From positions 1-64,000 of the forward strand of contig JAEVZA010000374.1 of the NCBI GenBank assembly GCA_023392475.1: a stretch of DNA of 64,000 bases, written 5' to 3'. The notes under the pieces are model-generated. The model ran no database searches, was not told the DNA's origin, and saw nothing but the letters and a program-made list of their open reading frames with translations. The DNA is from Actinomycetes bacterium. GTDB taxonomy: Bacteria; Actinomycetota; Acidimicrobiia; Acidimicrobiales; Microtrichaceae. The position numbers and the translations under genes are program-made. Positions within the stretch are counted from its first letter, which is position 1, and the number at the start of each line of letters is the position of its first letter. Shown one piece after another: positions 58,919-64,000 of this stretch.

Positions 58919-59863
58919 GAACCGTCACGGCGTCGGGGTAACGGTGGATGTCGGGCAGTGCACCGGCTCCGCCGAGGAGGAGGTAGACGGCGTCGTGGGA
59001 TTCGACCGCGCCGGGTGTGGGTCCTGTCGTAACGGGCCAAGGCCCGAGTTCGGTGACCGCATCATCCGACGGTGTGCGCGGCGGCCCGACCGCTCGCGGA
59101 CCGATCTTTGCGGCGCCCCGTCCGACGGCAACGATCGGGTCTGGTTCTGAGATCTCGCGTGCGGTGATGCCGTCGTCGGTTCGCTCAAGGACAGCCTGCC
59201 GGCCAAGCGACGTCTGGAACATCATCGATCCCAGGCCGCACACCGTCATCGAGCCGTTGTAGATCACCGTGGCCGTGAGCTCGACCGGTTGACCCCAGTC
59301 CATGTTCGAGTCGAGGGCCCACATGCGGTACCGCACCTTCTGCTCCGACGCCGTCGACGACGCCAGTTGAGTCCACCCTCCGGCGAAGGTGTTACCCCGG
59401 GACTGGCAGATCTGGGTCATCGACGCGGGGCCCATGCCGTCGGGGTAGCCGACGTCGGACCACGCTTCTGACTCGGGGTCGTACACGGCGAGCGCGGCGG
59501 CTTGCGATCCGTACGGCACCACCGACAGGTAGCGGTCGTCGACCTGACGGACATACCCCATGTCGGACTGCGGTTCGATGACCGAGTCAGGGACCCACCA
59601 GGCGGTGTCCAGCGGAACGTGCCCGGCAAGACCTCGACACCGGACCCACCCACCCGCATGCCGGAAGCCGCCATGACTCCATCGTGTGTCCCGACCACCT
59701 GGACGTAGCCGACCGGCGCGTTCGCCGGCGTCATCGGTTCGAGCACAGTGGGGGCCGTCGCGGCCGAACGTTCAGCGGCATCACCACAGGCCGCTGCCAA
59801 CAGACCGACACCAACCACGGCCATCACAAAGACCAAGCCGTGCCGACGCTTCCCCACAGCCAC
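58911..59863 (-). pseudogene. putative lipoprotein, frameshifted in a G-run
   Basis: The N-terminal frame encodes a lipoprotein leader (HGLVFVMAVVGVGLLAAAC) and VGYVQVVGTHDGVMAASGMR up to EVLPG. Near 59625 the frame must change by one base at the run GGG to continue as HVPLDTAWWVPDSVIEPQSD and then MGYVRQVDDRYLSVVPYGSQ through to VYLLLGGAGALPDIHRYPD. Joined, the product would be about 317 residues with Kelch/propeller-like spacing (VYDPESEAWSDVG). Loss of one G, real or a sequencing error, is the simplest explanation. Function unknown. Confidence 0.7.
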
Positions 59864-59951
59864 AGGGTGCCCGAACCAACTCAACAACGGACCGCACCCC
59901 AATGACGCGCCAGCAAGATCGGCAGTCAATGCCCGTTGTCGTCCACGGCTC

Positions 59952-61031
59952 TCAGCAGGACATCAAGCCCGGAACGGTCGGAACGGTCCACGGGTCGGCC
60001 GCTGTGATGTCGACGTGGAAGCCGATGTCGGCGAGGGCGGCGACGGTGATCGCCGAGAGTGGATGGGTCGGTGCGACTTCGACGTAGCAGGTCATGAGCT
60101 CGTTCTGGAGGGCCGTCTCGTTCCAATGGCTTGCGTCGTGGCTCAGCGGAACGGTGGCTCCGCTGCCGCCGAGGTGGCGCCACTCGGCGACGGCTCGTGG
60201 ACCGGTGAACTGGTAGCCGGTCTCCGTGCCCGTGTACTGCGACAGCGCTCCCCACGGGCCAGCGGTCCCGATGCCGAGAGCGTGGCCGATCTCGTGGAGG
60301 ACGACGTCGTCGAGCGCGCCTTGGGTGTAGAGGTTGTCGAGGCCGATGGTGCTGATGCGCACGAAGCTGAGTCGCGGGAGTCCGTCATCGCCGACGACGC
60401 ACCACGACGCGTCGCCCATGAACCCGGGGACCGGCGTGACGATCACGTCGATGACGACATCGTCCACGATCCCGTCGTAGGACGGGATGAGGTCGCCCAT
60501 GCAGTTCCACTGCACGTAGTGGATGTCCGTGTCGGGGATCCCACGGGAGATCACGGCGCTCCACCGCTGGACGGCCTTGGCGACTGATGCGGTGACCCTT
60601 GGGTCCTGGTCTCCGACGGGTTGGGTGACGATGTTGATCGGCTCCGTGGGGCCGGGTGCGACGTCGAAGGCTGCGGTCCTGGTGACGGCGGCGTGGGTGC
60701 CGTCGCTCAACTCGAACCGGGCGACGTGAGCGCCTTCACCAACCGACGCCGTGCGTCCGCCGACATTGGGGCAGGGGTTGATCGTCGCGTCCCAGACGCC
60801 GTCGCCGTCGCCGTCGAACCGGCAGGTGAGCTCGTCGCCGTTGGCGTCATGGACCTTCCACGTGAACGGGACCAGGGCAGGAGCCGTCAGGTTCCCTGAC
60901 GTCGCGGCGAAGCTGTCGATCACGGGTGCAGCCGGTGCCGGCGGAGGTGGAACGCAGGCCACCGACAGGGCGACGAGCGCCGCGGTGAGTGCGGCGACGA
61001 GCGCTGAACGATTCTTGGTCCGACTCCACAT
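59952..61031 (-). CDS. leishmanolysin-like metalloprotease, lipoprotein
   Basis: 359 residues from ATG 61031. Leader LVAALTAALVALSVAC with lipobox Cys. An Ig-like/PKD-type region (PFTWKVHDANGDELTCRFDG, GDGDGVWDATINPCPNVGG) with a Ca2+-binding-like Asp-rich loop precedes the peptidase domain. There HEIGHALGIG is the HExxH zinc motif, SHWNETALQNELMT supplies the third His and the Met-turn. This is the pattern of bacterial M8-like (leishmanolysin) peptidases. Cell-surface proteolysis is likely. Two Cys pairs are present. Confidence 0.88.
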   Translation of the reverse strand: MWSRTKNRSALVAALTAALVALSVACVPPPPAPAAPVIDSFAATSGNLTAPALVPFTWKVHDANGDELTCRFDGDGDGVWDATINPCPNVGGRTASVGEGAHVARFELSDGTHAAVTRTAAFDVAPGPTEPINIVTQPVGDQDPRVTASVAKAVQRWSAVISRGIPDTDIHYVQWNCMGDLIPSYDGIVDDVVIDVIVTPVPGFMGDASWCVVGDDGLPRLSFVRISTIGLDNLYTQGALDDVVLHEIGHALGIGTAGPWGALSQYTGTETGYQFTGPRAVAEWRHLGGSGATVPLSHDASHWNETALQNELMTCYVEVAPTHPLSAITVAALADIGFHVDITAADPWTVPTVPGLMSC

Positions 61032-61290
61032 GGAGGGTCCTCCTCTCACGAATGCTCGTGGCGCCCAACACCACCTTGCACACCCCGCTCGCGGCGGCAC
61101 CAGGGACCTTCGTCAGGAATCAGATCCGACGCATCGCACGGCAGTCCGCCACCACCTCACCGTGGTCCTCTGACACGACTGCGCCCATCGCCGACGGGTG
61201 TCAAGGCGCCGGACCGCGACCGCGTTGGACATCCCGTTCTCCAACCCCATGGCCCCGGTCGTGACGTCGTGACGTCGTGCCGGCCACGGT
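61032..61290. other. gap upstream of the protease gene
   Basis: No gene seen; contains the promoter region of the metalloprotease on the minus strand. Confidence 0.4.
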
Positions 61291-61294
61291 GCCC

Positions 61295-61496
61295 ATGCAT
61301 GCCCGCTACACATTCGGCCGCTACTTCTCACCGATCGAACCCAACCGGCCGACCGATGTCGACTCGTTGTACGCCGCGAACGACGTGGTGCTCTACGACC
61401 CGACACGACGATCCGAACGAGAGCGCAAACCTCGCAACCGACCCGGACCAACGGGAACTAGCCCATGTGCTTCTGCAGCGCGCTGCCCCGCCGTGA
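61295..61496 (+). pseudogene. remnant of a sulfatase C-terminus
   Basis: ARYTFGRYFSPIEPNRPTDV then DSLYAANDVVLYD in one frame, and RHDDPNESANLATDPDQREL in the next, spell the typical end of an arylsulfatase or phosphonate hydrolase (YDLENDPDEMNNLA-type motif). A one-base frame change lies near 61405 and the catalytic N-terminal domain is absent. A dead fragment. Confidence 0.7.
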
Positions 61497-61550
61497 CTCG
61501 CCGGAGCGTTCGGCGGAGGTGTGCCGTGCCGCGCACGGTCACGTGCCGAC

Positions 61551-63077
61551 CTATGGGTCGGAAGGACAGACGGTCCCGGCTGGAGGGGTTGCGAGAGTGA
61601 GCAGGTAGGCGTCGATGGCGCTGTTGATGCAGTGCGACGTGCCCCAGGCGGTGTGGCCGATCCCGTCACGGGTCAGGAGCGCGGCGTGGCGAAGTTGGCG
61701 GGCGAGCGTGACGGCCCACGAGTAGGGCGTAGCTGGATCATCGGTGGTACCGACCACCAACAGGGTCGGCGTTCCAGCGGCGGTGCGAGCGGGTGCTTCG
61801 GTACCGTCGAACGGCCAGTACGCGCACGGCAGGATCTCACGGAGGAACGCTTCGCCCATGCGGGGCGATGACGCCTCCTGCTTCGTGACGGCACGTTCGA
61901 ACATCGGGCCGGGCGCGGGCCAGGCGTGGTCGGCGCAGTTGATGGCGACGATCGCCGCCGAGCTGTTGGAGGTTGCGCCATCGGCGGTGCCGGTGGCGAG
62001 CTGCCATCCACGTCGCACCGCGCTTGCATCGCCGGAGGCGGCCTGGGCGATCCCGACCTCGAGGAACTTCTGGAAGCCGGCGTCGAACAGTGCGTCGGCG
62101 GCCACGGTTGTCGCTTGGCTGGCGGTGATGGCGTCGCCGCTGGCCACAGCCGGCGGACGAGCGTCCCACCGAGCCATGAGATCGTCGAGCACGACGTCCG
62201 CCTGACCGTTCGACGAGATGGCGCAGTCCGGACGGCTCGAGCAGTTGTCCAGGAACTTCTGCATCTGAACCTCCAACGACCTTCCCTGTTCTGCGTACTC
62301 GGTCATGCCATCGCGCAGGGTGGGGACCGCGCCATCGAGCACGGCGGCGCGGACGTGCTGGGGATACAGGTGGGCGTACGTCGCGAACAGCTCGGTTCCG
62401 TAAGAGAATCCGAAGAGGCTGACCTGGTCATCGCCGAGCACACGACGGATCTGGTCGATGTCCCTCGCGGCGTCGACGGTTCCGACGAACTTGAGCAGCG
62501 AACCGCTCCGAGCCACGCAGGCGTCGGCGAACGATTTCATCGTGGCCTTCAGTTCGGCCATCTCCGCGGCATCATCCGGGCTGTAGTCGACGCGATCGGC
62601 AGCGCTGGTGTCCCCGCAGTCCACGGGTGTACTACGTCCGACGCCCCGTGGATCGAAGCCGATCAGATCGAATCGGCTGAGCATCGCGACGTCGTCCGCG
62701 GCGCTCCCGGCCTCCGCCACAAGATGTGCCGGTACGTCCAGACCCGGTCCCCCCGGCCCGCCCGGGTTGAACTCCAACGAGCCCAGATGGTGTTCCGGCG
62801 CAGTCGCTCGTATCCGCGACACGGCGAGCGAGATCGACTTCCCGTCCGGATGGACGTAGTCAAGGGGCACTCGGAGCGTCGTGCACTCGACGGCTTCGCC
62901 CACTTCGGGACATGCCGCCCACTGGACGGCTGTCGGCGCCGGCGGCGCCGGCACACTGGTCGACCCTGCCCGTGCTCCCTCCGACCGGTGCGACCCATCG
63001 GTGGAACACCCGCTCGCCAGCACCAAGGGCACCAGCACCGAGGCGACGGCCGCGAGCACAACCGAACATCTACGCAC
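61551..63077 (-). CDS. exported alpha/beta-hydrolase, TAP-like peptidase
   Basis: 508 residues from GTG 63077. Leader RCSVVLAAVASVLVPLVLASGC with lipobox Cys. The hydrolase fold shows LEFNPGGPGGPGLDVPAH (oxyanion), FDLIGFDPRGVGRSTPVDC, the nucleophile LFGFSYGTELFATYA (Ser in FSYGT), TLLVVGTTDDPATPY (Asp) and GIGHTAWGTSHC (His). The Cys-rich cap (DNCSSRPDC) is typical of tripeptidyl aminopeptidases of the SlpD/SlpE type. It releases short peptides from substrates outside the cell. Confidence 0.92.
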   Translation of the reverse strand: MRRCSVVLAAVASVLVPLVLASGCSTDGSHRSEGARAGSTSVPAPPAPTAVQWAACPEVGEAVECTTLRVPLDYVHPDGKSISLAVSRIRATAPEHHLGSLEFNPGGPGGPGLDVPAHLVAEAGSAADDVAMLSRFDLIGFDPRGVGRSTPVDCGDTSAADRVDYSPDDAAEMAELKATMKSFADACVARSGSLLKFVGTVDAARDIDQIRRVLGDDQVSLFGFSYGTELFATYAHLYPQHVRAAVLDGAVPTLRDGMTEYAEQGRSLEVQMQKFLDNCSSRPDCAISSNGQADVVLDDLMARWDARPPAVASGDAITASQATTVAADALFDAGFQKFLEVGIAQAASGDASAVRRGWQLATGTADGATSNSSAAIVAINCADHAWPAPGPMFERAVTKQEASSPRMGEAFLREILPCAYWPFDGTEAPARTAAGTPTLLVVGTTDDPATPYSWAVTLARQLRHAALLTRDGIGHTAWGTSHCINSAIDAYLLTLATPPAGTVCPSDP

Positions 63078-63210
63078 GTCACTGCCCTCCCGTTCTCGGA
63101 ATCGGCCGCATCGAGTCGGCAGCCGCCCGCTGGTCAGCACGGCGGGAGGCGGGGGCGGCCCGGCGGCCGCCCCCCACCCCACTCATCGGACCCCAGCGCG
63201 TGGTCTCGCT

Positions 63211-64000
63211 TCAGTGCACGACGATGTTCCCGCCCTTGAGCGGCAGTGCGCCGCTGCTGCTGTAGACGACGGTCCCGCCCGGACTGGTGATGGTCACGGA
63301 AAGCGTGTCGCCCTTCTTGCCGCTCGTGCCGTTGTCCACCACGGAGATGCTGAAGCGATACCCGCTCGCGCCGTTCCACCTCCCCGTCCCGGTGAAGGTG
63401 CCGCTGGCGCCGCTTGTGCTCAGGGTCAGCATGGCGTCGCCGTGGAACCGGTCCTTGCCGGCCCGTCCGTTGAGTTGGACCTGCCCGATGGGCCCGAGGG
63501 CCGACGGAGCCACGTTGAAACCGAAGGAGAGCCGCCCGGCACCGGGCGTCACCCATCCTCCGCCGGTGATCTTGGCGGCCGCCATCTGGACCGTCACGAT
63601 CGTCTGGGGTGCAGAGCACGGCCCGTAGTACGCGTCGCCGGCGAAGGCGGCCGTGACCTGGTAGACGTCCGCAGGAAGTGCGGCCGCAACCGACGCCGCA
63701 CCGGCGGCGTCGGTCGCCGCGGTGAGCGTCTGGCTCACGCTGGCGCTGTTCACGAGGGTGAACACGACGGACTTGCCCGCCCAGTTGCCCGGGTAGGGAT
63801 CGGTCTCGCCGAGCTGTGCTCGGAGGGTGGTCAGGCCGCCGGTCGCCACCAGCACGTCACCGGAGTAGGACAGTGTGCAGTCCTCCCTCGCGATCGTGAA
63901 CGGCGCCGTGGTGCTGGATGCCAGGAGTTGGGCCAGGGCATCACCGGCGAAGGCCACCCCCACCGAGCTCACGGAGCCGGGCTGCTGGTTCACCACCAGC
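63211..64000 (-). CDS. C-terminal part of a large exported protein (partial)
   Basis: The reading frame runs off the right window edge, so the N-terminus is missing. About 262 residues are seen. GVAFAGDALAQLLASSTTAP and LRAQLGETDPYPGNWAGKSV form Ig-like/adhesin-type repeats ending VYQVTAAFAGDAYYGPC. A final domain starts AAAKITGGGWVTPGAGRLSF and GFNVAPSALGPIGQVQLNGR, matching the post-COAP-1-type module (KITGGGW). Its strands suggest a secreted surface protein with tandem Ig-like domains. Confidence 0.8.
   Translation of the reverse strand, partial: LVVNQQPGSVSSVGVAFAGDALAQLLASSTTAPFTIAREDCTLSYSGDVLVATGGLTTLRAQLGETDPYPGNWAGKSVVFTLVNSASVSQTLTAATDAAGAASVAAALPADVYQVTAAFAGDAYYGPCSAPQTIVTVQMAAAKITGGGWVTPGAGRLSFGFNVAPSALGPIGQVQLNGRAGKDRFHGDAMLTLSTSGASGTFTGTGRWNGASGYRFSISVVDNGTSGKKGDTLSVTITSPGGTVVYSSSGALPLKGGNIVVH

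Noticed and set aside
61457..61470. CTAGCCCATGTGC as another copy of the intergenic element's right half
   Set aside because: It is read as coding sequence (ELAHVL) within the sulfatase remnant, so the match is probably chance.
1..64000. CRISPR arrays, transposases, integrases or rRNA genes
   Set aside because: I looked for regularly spaced 25-40 base repeats, transposase or recombinase motifs and rRNA-like sequence and saw none in the window.

Overview
The window is GC-rich, densely coding actinobacterial DNA. Lipoprotein and RCC1-type genes, a cysM-murI-Rv1339-like-rph-rdgB block as in mycobacteria, an actinobacterial-type tmRNA and a caa3-type oxidase cluster fit a free-living actinobacterium. 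Acidimicrobiia is my best guess, by inference only and without a marker gene to prove it.

Region 1 (0-12.2 kb) is mostly housekeeping: rpe, a CAP-domain lipoprotein, clpP, tRNA-Leu(UAG), purU, a Nei-type glycosylase, a D-threonine-aldolase-like enzyme, then the minus-strand block mec-like JAMM / cysM / murI / MBL phosphodiesterase-like / rph / rdgB, and smpB with ssrA. Region 2 (12.2-36.2 kb) is accessory. It holds two MarR systems with visible operators, a DUF1326-DUF2182 pair, an MpaB-type oxygenase, a glycosyltransferase, an alpha-L-fucosidase, small secreted proteins, a three-member family of small lipoproteins, the first of four RCC1-repeat lipoproteins, a Glu/Leu-type dehydrogenase, and a lipase and a homocysteine methyltransferase broken by a nonsense codon and a frameshift.

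Region 3 (36.3-45.1 kb) is a respiratory unit: a CtaG-like factor diverging from ctaC-ctaD-ctaE, a small membrane protein, a cytochrome c, a Tat/lipoprotein dehydrogenase subunit and a GMC dehydrogenase, largely overlapping. It could pass electrons from an exported sugar or alcohol dehydrogenase through cytochrome c to the oxidase. Subunit I has Asp for the D-channel Glu and Gln for the K-channel Lys. Region 4 (45.2-47.7 kb) is an ECF41 sigma factor with its carboxymuconolactone-decarboxylase and epimerase-like partners. Two matching divergent promoters read CGTCACG-N16-CGTC.

Region 5 (47.7-59 kb) is the most unusual. A short intergenic element (core TGCCGGATGTGCACGTAGTGCC, variably decayed) recurs about a dozen times. 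It lies in one orientation whatever the direction of the genes, and it separates segments that each carry about one gene (RCC1 lipoproteins, lipoproteins, a monooxygenase, a cold-shock-like protein, a sulfotransferase). One 0.3-kb segment is duplicated. This resembles a gene-cassette array, but I see no classical attC cores and no integrase, so it stays a hypothesis. Region 6 (59-64 kb) has secreted hydrolases and the end of a large cell-surface protein cut by the window edge.

Several frame breaks (16.8, 26.6, 57.8, 58.3 and 59.6 kb) may be real gene decay or sequencing errors.
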